A DNA stretch of 64,000 nt from Bosea vaviloviae (GCF_001741865.1 NZ_CP017147.1:372001-436000), one strand, 5' to 3'. Positions 35,588-44,768 are shown, counted from the stretch's first letter. Notes: generated by a model from the sequence alone, not told the origin. Numbers and translations are program-made.

Positions 35588-36552
35588 GCCTGCGCGATCG
35601 CCTCGGCGTCCAGCCCATAGCGCGCGAACAGATAAGGCGTCGTGCCGCCCTCGGCGAAGACGTCGCGCACGCCGATGCGGCCAAAGCCCGTGCGGACGCC
35701 CGCCTCCATAAGCTGCTCGGCAACCGCGCTGCCCAGACCACCGATGATCGAATGGTTCTCGCAGGTCACGACCGCCCGCATGCCCTGCGCCATCGTCGCG
35801 ATGCGCGGGTCGAGCGGCTTCAGCGTCGGCACGTCGACGACGCCGACCGCGATGCCCTCCGCGGCCAGGAGATCGGCCGCCCGCAGCGCCTGCTCGACCA
35901 TCATCCCACAGGCGAGGAGCAGCCCCTCCCCCGGCGGGCGCAGCATGCGGGCCACGCCGATCGGGAGCGACCATTCGTCGGGGCCCAACGCGGTCTCGGT
36001 GCCGTCCGCGCGCTTCAACCGGAGATAGACCGGGCCGTCATGGGCGGCGGCGGCCCGGACGGCGGCGGGAACCGCGGCGGGGCCGCTGGGCTCGATCACG
36101 GTCATGTTGGGCAGCGCCCGCATCAGCGCGATGTCGTCGATCGCCTGGTGCGAGACGCCCAGCAGCGTCGTCAGCCCCGGGATGACGCCGACGATCTTTA
36201 CGTTGAGGCGGGGATAGGCGACCTGCATGGCGATCTGATCGTAGCAGCGGCGCGTGGCAAAGACGCAGAAGGAATGGACGAAGGGGATCTCGCCGCTTCG
36301 GGCCATGCCCCCGGCGATGCCGATCATGTTGGCCTCGGCGATGCCGACCTGCAGGAAGCGTTCCGGCAGGGCGTCGCGGAATAGATCCGTCTCGGTCGGC
36401 AGTGTGAGGTCGGCGGTCAGGCAGACGATGCGCGGGTCCTGCCGCGCCAGTTCGAGCAGCGTCTCGCCATAGAACTTGCGGCTGGGTGCGACGGCCGCAC
36501 CGCGCTGGTTGAAATCCTGAACCGTCAGCGTATCGGGCGTCACGGACGTCAT
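35554..36552 (-). CDS. Transketolase C-terminal half (pyrimidine-binding and C domain subunit)
   Basis: A 332-residue subunit with ADLTLPTETD, FLQVGIAEANMIGIAGGMARSGEIPFVHSF and the C-terminal VTCENHSIIGGLGSAVAEQLMEAG, as in the second subunit of split transketolases and DXPS-like enzymes. ATG at 36552 overlaps the N-half gene stop by four bases. The pair moves two-carbon units between sugar phosphates. In this setting a specialised sugar or sugar-acid catabolic role, as for apulose-4-phosphate transketolase, is more likely than a role in central metabolism. Confidence 0.9.
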   Translation of the reverse strand: MTSVTPDTLTVQDFNQRGAAVAPSRKFYGETLLELARQDPRIVCLTADLTLPTETDLFRDALPERFLQVGIAEANMIGIAGGMARSGEIPFVHSFCVFATRRCYDQIAMQVAYPRLNVKIVGVIPGLTTLLGVSHQAIDDIALMRALPNMTVIEPSGPAAVPAAVRAAAAHDGPVYLRLKRADGTETALGPDEWSLPIGVARMLRPPGEGLLLACGMMVEQALRAADLLAAEGIAVGVVDVPTLKPLDPRIATMAQGMRAVVTCENHSIIGGLGSAVAEQLMEAGVRTGFGRIGVRDVFAEGGTTPYLFARYGLDAEAIAQAYREARGRGSV

Positions 36553-37427
36553 GGCGCGTCCTCCGCGTTGGACAAGGCCGCCATCGCAGCCGCGGCGACA
36601 TCGGCGGGCAGCTTCAGATTATGCGCCAGAATGCCTTCGAGCATCGGCACGCCCTTGCCGGCCAGGGTGCGCACGACGAGGCAAGTCGGACGGGCAGGCG
36701 TCGGGCGGGCGGGTGTCGCGCGGGCCCGGTCGAGCGCGCCGAGCAGGCCAGGGATGTCGTGACCGTCCACCACCTCCTGCGCCCAGCCGAAGCTCGCGAA
36801 CTTGCCGGCGATGGGCTCGAGCTTCACCACGCCGTCGACATGGCCTTCGACCTGCATGCGGTTGTCGTCGATGAGCAGGCAGAGATTGTCGAGGCCGAGG
36901 CTGCCGGCAAGCAGCGCCGCCTCCCAGACCTGCCCTTCCTGAAGCTCGCCATCGCCCAGGATGACATAGACACGGCTGGCATCCGCGCGCCGACGGGCCG
37001 CCAGCGCCATGCCGATAGCCACCGACAGGCCCTGCCCCAGCGAGCCGCAGGTCGCCTCGACGACGGTCCCGACCCGCTCCGACGCATTCACCTCGAAAGG
37101 CGAGCCGTCCTTGCAATAATCGCTGATTTCGGCCGCCGGCACGAGCCCGCGCTGCGCCAACGTCGCATAGAAGATCGCCGTGTTGTGCGCGGTCGAAAGC
37201 AGGAGCCGGTCGCGCGCCGGCCAGTCGGGATCGGCCGGGTCGAGCCGCAATTCGGCAAAATAGAGCACCGCGAAAAGATCGGCCGCGCCCAGGCCCTGCT
37301 GGACATAGCCCTGCCCGGTCGGTGCCACCAATTCGATCACCTTGCGCCGCAGCTGCAAGGCGATCTCGGTGAGTTCCTGGGGATCGCGGACGCGCAGCGC
37401 CGGCTGCCGCTCGGCGCCGCCGCTCAT
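36549..37427 (-). CDS. Transketolase N-terminal half (ThDP-binding subunit)
   Basis: A 292-residue subunit. The ThDP/Mg motif runs from GDGELQEGQVWEAALLAGSL to LLIDDN, and STAHNTAIFYATLAQRG corresponds to the substrate-channel His region. ATPARPTPARPT in the C-terminal part is a small internal duplication. ATG at 37427 is chosen; the frame is open further upstream without family sequence. It diverges from the sugar-acid kinase gene over a gap that holds a GntR-type site. Confidence 0.91.
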   Translation of the reverse strand: MSGGAERQPALRVRDPQELTEIALQLRRKVIELVAPTGQGYVQQGLGAADLFAVLYFAELRLDPADPDWPARDRLLLSTAHNTAIFYATLAQRGLVPAAEISDYCKDGSPFEVNASERVGTVVEATCGSLGQGLSVAIGMALAARRRADASRVYVILGDGELQEGQVWEAALLAGSLGLDNLCLLIDDNRMQVEGHVDGVVKLEPIAGKFASFGWAQEVVDGHDIPGLLGALDRARATPARPTPARPTCLVVRTLAGKGVPMLEGILAHNLKLPADVAAAAMAALSNAEDAP

Positions 37428-37495
37428 GGTGTCTTCGCCTGGCGCATCGCGTCTCTCCCGGTCAGGGCTTGTGCCAGCCCATGGACCGTTGCGAG

Positions 37496-37510
37496 TATAT
37501 GATATATTCA
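37496..37510. promoter_or_regulatory. GntR-type operator candidate, site C
   Basis: TATATGATATATTCA lies between the divergent transketolase and four-carbon sugar-acid kinase genes. It matches site A at every core base except the last C, which is T. Confidence 0.6.
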
Positions 37511-37534
37511 AACCCCGTCTAGGGAGAGAAGGCG

Positions 37535-38806
37535 ATGAGTCTCGTATTTGGTGCGGTCGCCGACGACTTGACCGGCGGTCTCGAATTGGCCGCGATGATC
37601 CGGGCCGGCGGCGTGCCATGTGCTTTCGTCACCGAACTGCCGGATTCCGTGAGCGATCCGGCGATCGTGGTGGCACGGCGCACGCGCGTCGCCGAGCCCG
37701 CTCTGGCTGTGGCGGATATCGGCCGCGTCGGCGCCTGGCTGATCGAACGCGGAGCGCGCCAGCTCTTCTTCAAATACTGCGCGACCTTCGATTCGACGCC
37801 GCATGGCAATATCGGCAACTGCGCCGACGTGCTGCGCCAACTGACCGGCAGCCGGCTCGCGGCGTTCTGCCCGTCATTCCCCGAGGCCGGACGGCGTGTC
37901 TTCCAGGGCCACCTCTTCGCCGACGACAGGCTGATCTCGGAGTCGCCGAAGCGATACGATCCACTGACGCCGATGACCGATCCCGACCTCGTGCGCGTGC
38001 TGCAGCAGCAGACGGCGACGCCGGTCGGATTGATTCCGCAGCAGATCGTGCGCGCCGGACTGGGGGCCATGACGCAGCATTGCGAGCGCCTGATCGCCGA
38101 CGGCATCGGCTTTGCGCTCACTGACGCCGCGGTGCCCGACGATCTCGCTGCACTGGCGGCGCTGACCGTCTCCTGGCCGCTGATGACCGGCAACTCCTCG
38201 ATCGCCGCCTATTATCCGGCGCTGTGGCGCGAGCGCGGGCTCGTCGATGCCAATGATAGCGTGACCCGCCTGCCCCCGGTCCGAGGTCCGGGCGTCGTGC
38301 TCGCCGGCAGTTGCGCGGAGAAGACCATGCGGCAGCTCGAAGTCTTCGCCCGCGATCGCCCGGTGCTGATGCTCGACCTCGCCGCCGTCAGCGACGCCGA
38401 TGCGGCCGTCACGGCGGCGCTCGACTGGGCCCTGCCCCGCCTTGCCGACGGCCCCGTCGCGATCGCCACCTCGGCCGATCCCGACGCGGTCGCGGCCGTG
38501 CAAGTCAAGCTCGGCCAGCGTCGCGCCGCCACGCTCGCCGAGGAGATCCTGTCGAAGCTGGCGCAGGCGCTGCGGATAAGCGGCGTGCGGCGTTTCCTGA
38601 TCGCCGGCGGCGAGACCTCGGGCGCCGTGCTGGATCGCCTTGCGATCCACTCGCTGCGGGCCGGCGCTTACCGCGCGCCGGGCGTCTCGCAGGCCCTGTC
38701 GGAGGGGGCGACGCCGCTGGCCTTCTGCCTCAAATCGGGCAAGCTTGGCCCCGAGGACATGTTGCTGCCGATGCTCGCAAGTATGGAACAAGGAGAGCAG
38801 CCGTGA
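37535..38806 (+). CDS. Four-carbon acid sugar kinase family protein (3-oxo-tetronate kinase, OtnK-like)
   Basis: A 423-residue DUF1537-type kinase. The N-terminal substrate domain starts FGAVADDLTGGLELA, has the KYCATFDSTPHGNIG and FCPSFPEAGRRVFQGHLF motifs, and the nucleotide domain has VLAGSCAEKTMRQ and FLIAGGETSGAVLD. Enzymes of this type phosphorylate 3-oxo-tetronates or related acids such as 3-oxo-isoapionate at O4. The next gene, overlapping by four bases, encodes the decarboxylase/aldolase partner, giving the usual OtnK-OtnC pair that yields dihydroxyacetone phosphate. Confidence 0.89.
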   Translation: MSLVFGAVADDLTGGLELAAMIRAGGVPCAFVTELPDSVSDPAIVVARRTRVAEPALAVADIGRVGAWLIERGARQLFFKYCATFDSTPHGNIGNCADVLRQLTGSRLAAFCPSFPEAGRRVFQGHLFADDRLISESPKRYDPLTPMTDPDLVRVLQQQTATPVGLIPQQIVRAGLGAMTQHCERLIADGIGFALTDAAVPDDLAALAALTVSWPLMTGNSSIAAYYPALWRERGLVDANDSVTRLPPVRGPGVVLAGSCAEKTMRQLEVFARDRPVLMLDLAAVSDADAAVTAALDWALPRLADGPVAIATSADPDAVAAVQVKLGQRRAATLAEEILSKLAQALRISGVRRFLIAGGETSGAVLDRLAIHSLRAGAYRAPGVSQALSEGATPLAFCLKSGKLGPEDMLLPMLASMEQGEQP

Positions 38807-39462
38807 CCGCCGCGATATCGGAAGCCGATGCCCGCGCTGAGCTGTGCAATATCTACCGGAAGATCGAGGGTTCGGGCCTGAGCCTCGGCAATGCCGGCAA
38901 TATCAGCCTGCGCCTGAATGAGGCCATGCTGATCAGCCCGACCGGCGCCGACGGGGCGACCGTGGCGCCGGAAGATTTCGTGCTGACGCGCTTTGACGGC
39001 ACGGCGCTATCACCCGGCACACCGTCCAGCGAATGGGCGATCCATGGTGGAGTCTACGCGGCGGGGCTCGCTCAGGCTGTGATCCATGCCCATCCCGATT
39101 GTTGCGTCGCGCTGTCCTGCCTGCGCCGCCCGATGCCGCCGTTCCACTATATGGTAGCGGCCTTCGGCGGGCACGAGATCCCCTGCGCACCCTATGCGCC
39201 CTTCGGCACGACGGCGCTCGCCGAAGGCGTCGTGGCGGCGCTGGCGGGTCACAGCGCCTGCCTGATGGCCAATCACGGCATGGTCTGCATCGGCTCCACA
39301 CTGGCGCAAGCCTTTGCGCGCACGGTCAAGCTCGAAATGCTGGCGCGGCAGCTGCTGCTCGCGCGCCAGGCCGGCGAGATCGTCCATCTCACCCAAGACG
39401 AGATGAATACGGTACTCGGACGCTATGCCGAATACGGTCGCGGCCGCCTGTCGAGCGGCTGA
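38803..39462 (+). CDS. Class II aldolase/adducin family, 3-oxo-tetronate 4-phosphate decarboxylase (OtnC-like)
   Basis: A 219-residue metal-dependent aldolase-fold protein. Metal ligands are in HAHPDC and ANHGM; SLGNAGNISLR and ISPTGAD are the phosphate-binding motifs. GTG at 38803 overlaps the kinase stop as GTGA, with AAGGAG upstream. It would decarboxylate the phosphorylated 3-oxo acid. A four-carbon substrate is the default, but a branched sugar acid is possible given the split transketolase. Confidence 0.88.
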   Translation: MTAAISEADARAELCNIYRKIEGSGLSLGNAGNISLRLNEAMLISPTGADGATVAPEDFVLTRFDGTALSPGTPSSEWAIHGGVYAAGLAQAVIHAHPDCCVALSCLRRPMPPFHYMVAAFGGHEIPCAPYAPFGTTALAEGVVAALAGHSACLMANHGMVCIGSTLAQAFARTVKLEMLARQLLLARQAGEIVHLTQDEMNTVLGRYAEYGRGRLSSG

Positions 39463-39468
39463 ACGCTG

Positions 39469-39566
39469 GAGCCCTTCCGCGTTCCTCCGAACCGCAGAAG
39501 GGCTCTAGGCCTTTGATTTATCGCATTTTCTTCACGTGAACCGGTATCCACTTCACTCGAAAATGC
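39469..39566. repeat. Dispersed two-hairpin repeat, copy 1
   Basis: The first hairpin has arms GAGCCCTTC (39469-39477) and GAAGGGCTC (39497-39505). The second has GCATTTTC (39523-39530) and GAAAATGC (39559-39566) with CACGTGAACCGGTATCC inside. It follows the OtnC-like gene. Copy 2 at 51117-51160 has the same 44-base spacing but arms GCGTTTTC/GAAAACGC: both sides changed together, so pairing is kept. Confidence 0.8.
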
Positions 39567-39595
39567 GCGGTTTCACCGATATCTGGAGGGATGAG

Positions 39596-40345
39596 ATGAT
39601 CATCGTCACGGGCGGCACCCATGGCATCGGCCGGGCCTGCGTGGAGCGCCTGGGGCCACGCGGCGTCGTCTTCATCGGCCGCGACGTCGCGGCTGGCGAA
39701 GAGCTGGCAGCGCAGGTGCCGGGCGCGCATTTCGTCGCCGGCGATGTGACGAGCGAGCAGGATTGTCGGCGCGTCGTCGAGGCCGCCCTCGACCGTGGCG
39801 GCGGCCGCCTTGCGGGCCTGGTCAACAATGCCGGGCTGGGACGGCGCATGGTCTTCGCCGAGGCGACCCTCGAGGATTGGGACGCCGTGATGAACGCCAA
39901 TGCCCGCAGCGCCTTCCTGTTCACGCGTCATGCGCTGGCGGGCCTGCGCGCGGGCAAGGGTGCGGTCGTCAATGTCGCCTCCGTCGCGGGCAAGTTCGGC
40001 GAGGAGGGGCTGGCGGTCTATTGCGCCTCCAAGGCCGCCGTGATCGCGATGACGCAGGCGCTGGCGCTCGAATTCGGCGAGGAGGTGCGCTTCAACGCGA
40101 TCTGCCCCGGACAGATCGCGACCCGCATGATGTCGAAGGTGCTGGCCGATCCGCTGCGGCTGCGGCAGCTCGAACTGCGCATTCCCGCCGGCCGCCTCGG
40201 CGACCCCGGCGAGGTCGCCGACGTCGTCGAATGGCTACTCTCGGACAAGGCGAGCTATGTCAACGGCGCCGTATTGACCGTCGATGGCGGCGAGACGGCC
40301 GGGTTGCGGACGCCGCGCCTGCCGGAAGGATTTGTCGCGGGCTGA
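39596..40345 (+). CDS. Short-chain dehydrogenase/reductase (SDR)
   Basis: A 249-residue classical SDR. The cofactor motif is TGGTHGIGRA, NNAGLG follows, and the catalytic Ser, Tyr and Lys are in VASVAGKFGEEGLAVYCASKAA. The C-terminal region ends PEGFVAG. ATG at 39596 has GGAGGG upstream. It may oxidise the C3 hydroxyl of the sugar acid to the 3-oxo acid for the kinase, a step done by a 3-hydroxyisobutyrate-dehydrogenase relative in the classical otn pathway. That role is inferred from position. Confidence 0.87.
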   Translation: MIIVTGGTHGIGRACVERLGPRGVVFIGRDVAAGEELAAQVPGAHFVAGDVTSEQDCRRVVEAALDRGGGRLAGLVNNAGLGRRMVFAEATLEDWDAVMNANARSAFLFTRHALAGLRAGKGAVVNVASVAGKFGEEGLAVYCASKAAVIAMTQALALEFGEEVRFNAICPGQIATRMMSKVLADPLRLRQLELRIPAGRLGDPGEVADVVEWLLSDKASYVNGAVLTVDGGETAGLRTPRLPEGFVAG

Positions 40346-40354
40346 GCCGCCGCG

Positions 40355-42684
40355 TCAATCGCGGTCCGGCACAAGCTCCTGCACCGTCCTGGCCTCCGCC
40401 GCGATACGCCCCCAGTCATAGAGCATCGGCACCATCTCGCAGGCACTCCAGGGCGTATTCTGGTCGGCGTAATGTGGGCTTGCCGGATGTCCGGAAGTGC
40501 CGTGGAAGACGACCCAGCGGCTGTTGTCCCAGTTGCCGACATCGAAGACATAGCGCGACAGCGCGCCATAGGTCGCCACTGGGCCGACTGAGGGCACGAT
40601 CCCATTCGCGAGCACGGTGTCGCCGTCTCCGCCGACCGGCAGGGAAGGCGGATCGAGCCGCTGCGCCCAGTCAGGGAACTGCGGCGAGAGCGGATGGGCA
40701 AAGCGCGGCCGATGCTCCTCGCCCCAACTCCGGCCGGTCAGGGTCGCCGCCGCTTCCGACAGCGCCTCCGACAGCACGTCGTCCCAGGTCGAGCCGTTGA
40801 GCATCCCGGCATCGTCGTCGCGCAGCAATGTCGGCACCGCCCACCAGACCTGGCCCTGCGGCGAGACGCCGGGCGCCACCGCGGCGAAGCGATGCATTGT
40901 GGCCCGCTCCAGCCTGCTGCGCAGGGTGACGATCCGCGTCAGGGCTCGCCGGAAGGCATTATAGGCGGCAGCCGCGGTCGAATCCGCGTCCATGCGACCG
41001 TTCCAGGCCATCAGATCCTGCCGCAGCCGCTCCGCACCGGCCTGCTCGCGCTGGCCCAGCGCCGCGAGACGAGTGCGGAACAGCTCGAGATGCGGGGATT
41101 GCGTATCGGCATGGATAGCCGCCGCATCGGCAACAGCGAAGGGCGCACCCGACTCCAGTCGCTGCAGGATGCGTTCGGCGCGATAGGGCGGGTGGCAATC
41201 GGTGGAGAGATAATCGGGATGATCATCCGCCACGACCCGGTTATTGGCGGTGACGATCAGGCCGCCGGGCGGGTCGATGACGCAGGGCATCGCCTCATGC
41301 GCGAACCAGCCCTGCCATTCATGTTCGCCGGTCCAGCCAGGCACGGGTAGCCAGCCATTGTCGCGCGAGCGCACCGGCACGCGGGCGCGCACCAGATGGC
41401 CGATCGCGCCGGCCGTGTCGCCGGCCACGAGATTATGGTCGATCAGGCCCCAGCCCCGCGTCGCCTCATAGAGTTCCAAGACGGTCGAGGCCGCAGGCAT
41501 CCGCGTCAGGCAATCGAAGGAGAGGTCGGTCTCGGCGAACTGGACGGAGCGCAGGGACAGGCCGACCCCCTCGCGCGGATCGCCCGCTATCACAGGACCA
41601 TGGCGCGTCTCGAAGATATCGAACTCCCGGTCGACCCCGCCCCTGACGGCGATCCGGTCGCGCCGATGGATGACGGGCTCGAAGCCCTCGCCGAAGCGCA
41701 CCGCCATGCCCTCGTCAATGAACTGTTCGAGATAAAGGTCGTGGATGTCCATGAAGGCATGGGTGACGCAATAGGCGACGCTGCCGTTATGGGCGAAATG
41801 CGGGAAGCCCGGCACGCCCGGCACGGTGAGGCCGATCATGTCGAAGCGATCGCAGGCGAGATGGTGCTGCGCATACATGCCGGGGATCTCGAAGAGGCAT
41901 GGGGATCGCCCGCGAGAATGGGCCGCCCCGTCGCCGTCCGACCCGGACCGACCGCCCAGTTGTTGCTGCCGCCTCCGGCCGCATCCGAGGCATCGCCGCC
42001 CATGGCCTTGAGCAGGTGGTCGACGAATGGGGCCAGCGCCGCCAGATCGGCTTCGAAGCGGTCGGCCTGGGCACCAGGGGGAATGCAGAGCAGGTCGCGT
42101 CCGCCATCATCGTAGCGCAGCTTCAGCGCGTTCTGCGCGCCCACGACCGGCAGCGCCAGCATCCGCCAGAGCTTGAACCAGATCGAGCCCATCAGCAGGC
42201 CAAGCCGCCGCATCACCGCAATGCTGTGCCAGGGCTCCCAGGGTTCCGGCGTTGCGCCAAGGAGCGCGTATTCGCAAGGGTGCGCCGCACCGGACTCCAG
42301 GAACGCATTCACGCCGGAGGCGTATGCCTTCAGCATATCCTTCGCCTCACCGGCAAGTGCCTCGTAGTCGCGCCGGCAGGCCTGCTCCAGGCCCAGCCGC
42401 CGCACCAGGATGTCGGCCTCGGCCGCCTCGGCCCCGAGCCATTCGGCAGCGCGGCCCAGCGCCTTGCGGCGCGTCAGCTCCATCTGGAAGAGGCGGTCTT
42501 GCGCATGCACGAAACCGAGCGCCCTGTAGGCATCCGCCTCGCCCACCGCCTTGATATGCGGGATGCCCCAGGCATCGCGCCGGACGGAAACGGAAGCCTC
42601 CAGACCAGGCAGGGACAAGGAGCCTGACAGCGGCGGCAGGGCCGCCTCGAGGGCGTCGCGATCGGCATCGGTCGTCATAGGCAT
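40355..42684 (-). pseudogene. Penicillin acylase family Ntn-hydrolase, interrupted by a single-base frameshift
   Basis: Two overlapping frames together make one penicillin acylase of about 775 residues. The first (42684 to 41836) contains the alpha-chain region GIPHIKAVGEADAYRALGFVHAQDR, then the maturation and nucleophile site GGGSNNWAVGPGRTATGRP and AGDPH. The second (to 40355) continues in the other frame with FEIPGMYAQHH and the beta chain. One base is missing near 41897-41898: after GDPH the expected (x)LFEIPGMYAQ is reached only by a frame change. The rest looks intact. It may be recently inactivated or a sequence error. No signal peptide is visible. Confidence 0.85.
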
Positions 42685-42709
42685 CTCTCGTCAGGCGCGT
42701 TTTGGCGGT

Positions 42710-44284
42710 TCAGGCGTCGAGGGTGAGCTGCCAGAACATCGGGAAGCTGGACTGCACGATCGACTTGACGCGCGAGCGATAGCCCGCCGGTCGGCTGAAC
42801 TGGCCCCACATAACCGAGGGCGTGTCCTTGTAAGCCTCGACCTGGATCTCGGCCGCGATGCGCTTGCGCATGACGGGGTCGGGCGCCTTGGCATAGGCTG
42901 TGAGCTTCTCGCTGATGGCCGCGTCGCAGCTCCAGCCGGCATAGTTGGCGCAGTTGTTGCCAATGTAGAAATGTGTCAGCGGCGACATCATGTCGATGTC
43001 GTTGGCATAGACCGGGAAGATGCCCCAGCCGTCCTTCTTGGCCCGGCGCGCGAGAACCGTACCCCAGTCCATCACCTGCTCATCGACGGTGAAACCGGCC
43101 TTGCGCATGTTGTCCGCCAGCACGGCGCCAGCCGTCTGCGAGATCGAGCCCGCGACCGTCAAGAAGACGATGGGCTCACCCTTGTAGGAGGTCTTCTTGA
43201 GGGCGGCGCGTGCCTCGTCGATAGCGAGCCTTGCGGTACCCGCGCCCTCCGAGCTGCTGAGAGGTGCATCGCACATGAAGAAGGACGGGCAGTTCTTGAC
43301 CAGATAGCGATCGGGGATGCCGATCGCCTGCAGGACCTCGCCTTGGTCGACCAGTTTCCAGAGCACTTCGCGGACCGCCCTGTCGGCGAAGGGACCGGTC
43401 GCGTGATTGAGACGGAAATTGCCCTGGAACATGTCGAGGCCGGTCAGGGCCATGACGTTCACGTTCGACGCCTTCTCAAGCTTGTCGAGCCAGTCGAAGG
43501 GCAGATACTGCATGTAATCGATCTCGCCGGCGATCAGCGCGGTCGCCGCTGTCGCGTCGTCGGGCATGACGCGCAAGACCACCTCGTCGACTTTGACCAC
43601 CTTCGCACCGGCCAGGAAGTCGGGCTTCTCGGAGCGCGGCTTGTACTGCTCGAAGCGCTCCAGAACGGCGCGGTCGCCCGGGCGCCAGGCGCTGGCCTTG
43701 AACTTGAACGGCCCCGATCCGATGATCTCCTTGATGCGCTCGTCACCAGGCGGGAGGATGCGCTCGGGCATCATCGCCGGCACCGGCGCATTGGGCTTGC
43801 CCAGCACGTCGAGCATCAGTGGAAAGGGTTCGCGCAACACGATCCTGAAGCTGCGCTCGTCCACCGCCTCGATCCCGGTCACAGCGGCCATGAGCATCTT
43901 GCCGAGCGCATCGCCGCGGGCCCAGCGCTTGAGCGAGGCCACGCAGTCCGAGGCCTTGACCGGCGCGCCATCATGCCAGGCGAGACCGTCGCGCAGCTTG
44001 AACTGCCAACTCAGGCCATCGGACGCGGTCGAGAACGTGTCCACCATCTGGGGGTGGATCGTTCCCGCCATGTCCATCGAAAACAGCGTATCGAAGACGT
44101 GATAGGCGAAGGTGCGCGTGATCGCGGCCGTCGTGGCATGCGGATCGAGGATCACCACCTCGGATTCGAGCACGGCGATCATCGACTTCGGCGCCGCCCG
44201 GGAGGCTGTGGGAACAGCGACGCTCACCAGCGCCGCCGCGCCGCCCAGGAGAACACCGCGTTTGCTCAGGTCCCGTCGCAACAT
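42710..44284 (-). CDS. Peptide-type ABC transporter substrate-binding protein (SBP family 5)
   Basis: A 524-residue periplasmic binding protein with an N-terminal export signal (KRGVLLGGAAALVSVAVPTASRA). Family 5 motifs include VVILDPHATTAA and FKLRDGLAWHDGAPVKASDCVASLKRW. It is followed after 25 bases by the acylase pseudogene, so the two form a leftward operon: import and hydrolysis of an N-acyl compound. No permease genes accompany it; it may use the DppB/DppC-like permeases at 22117-24014. A GntR-type site lies 50 bases upstream. Confidence 0.88.
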   Translation of the reverse strand: MLRRDLSKRGVLLGGAAALVSVAVPTASRAAPKSMIAVLESEVVILDPHATTAAITRTFAYHVFDTLFSMDMAGTIHPQMVDTFSTASDGLSWQFKLRDGLAWHDGAPVKASDCVASLKRWARGDALGKMLMAAVTGIEAVDERSFRIVLREPFPLMLDVLGKPNAPVPAMMPERILPPGDERIKEIIGSGPFKFKASAWRPGDRAVLERFEQYKPRSEKPDFLAGAKVVKVDEVVLRVMPDDATAATALIAGEIDYMQYLPFDWLDKLEKASNVNVMALTGLDMFQGNFRLNHATGPFADRAVREVLWKLVDQGEVLQAIGIPDRYLVKNCPSFFMCDAPLSSSEGAGTARLAIDEARAALKKTSYKGEPIVFLTVAGSISQTAGAVLADNMRKAGFTVDEQVMDWGTVLARRAKKDGWGIFPVYANDIDMMSPLTHFYIGNNCANYAGWSCDAAISEKLTAYAKAPDPVMRKRIAAEIQVEAYKDTPSVMWGQFSRPAGYRSRVKSIVQSSFPMFWQLTLDA

Positions 44285-44327
44285 GGCTTACCCTTTGGCT
44301 GCGAGATCGCGTGAAAGGCGCGCGATA

Positions 44328-44345
44328 AATATACGATATATCGAA
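44328..44345. promoter_or_regulatory. GntR-type operator candidate, site D
   Basis: AATATACGATATATCGAA, core GATATATC at 44335-44342, lies 44-61 bases upstream of the leftward binding-protein gene. It is the right-most member of the set and marks the likely edge of the regulon. Confidence 0.62.
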
Positions 44346-44625
44346 CTCACAGTGTCAAGCCTATGCGCAGCGTCGATCAGGGCGACCAAGAAAGCCGAAG
44401 TTGTGGCCAGGTCGGGTCGTGGCTCTGCTGGTGGTGTCGCTATTGTTACCCACCAAGCTCACCGGCCAGGCCGGGACGGTCAGGCTTTCGGCATATGTTT
44501 AATGATGAGAATGGCGGGCAGGCATGAGGAATAGACATCTAGTCCGATAATGGCGCGATCATCATTCTCAAGTTAACTGGGTCTGCCTCACTTGTGTGGT
44601 GAGCAACCCGGTGGAGAGAGGGAGC

Positions 44626-44745
44626 ATGCGAGCCCTCAGGAATTCGGCGCCCATTAATCTGCCCTTCTACCTGCCGTTGCCCGAACATTCCGCCACACGT
44701 CAGGTCTGGCGCGCATACGGCGCAGCGACGTCCGGCAGTTGGTGA
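44626..44745 (+). CDS. Possible small ORF, 39 aa, unknown
   Basis: ATG at 44626 follows GGAGAGAGGGAG with good spacing. The product starts MRALRNSAPINLPFYLPLPE and ends in GSWQ-free AATSGSW. No family is recognised. The only support for translation is the ribosome binding site, so this may be a chance frame. Confidence 0.2.
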   Translation: MRALRNSAPINLPFYLPLPEHSATRQVWRAYGAATSGSW

Positions 44746-44768
44746 AGAAAACGCGTTAAAACAAAGGC
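44741..44768. repeat. Partial copy of the dispersed repeat, inverted
   Basis: Read on the minus strand, this stretch contains CTTTGTTTTAACGCGTTTTC followed by TTCAC, nearly identical to 51105-51130. The second half of the element, including the GAAAACGC arm, is degenerate. It sits directly before the hutD start and may affect its leader. Confidence 0.6.

Noticed and set aside
42551..44314. 587-codon plus-strand frame opposite the family 5 binding protein
   Set aside because: Antisense shadow with His/Arg/Asp-rich content; the minus-strand product has a signal peptide and family motifs.
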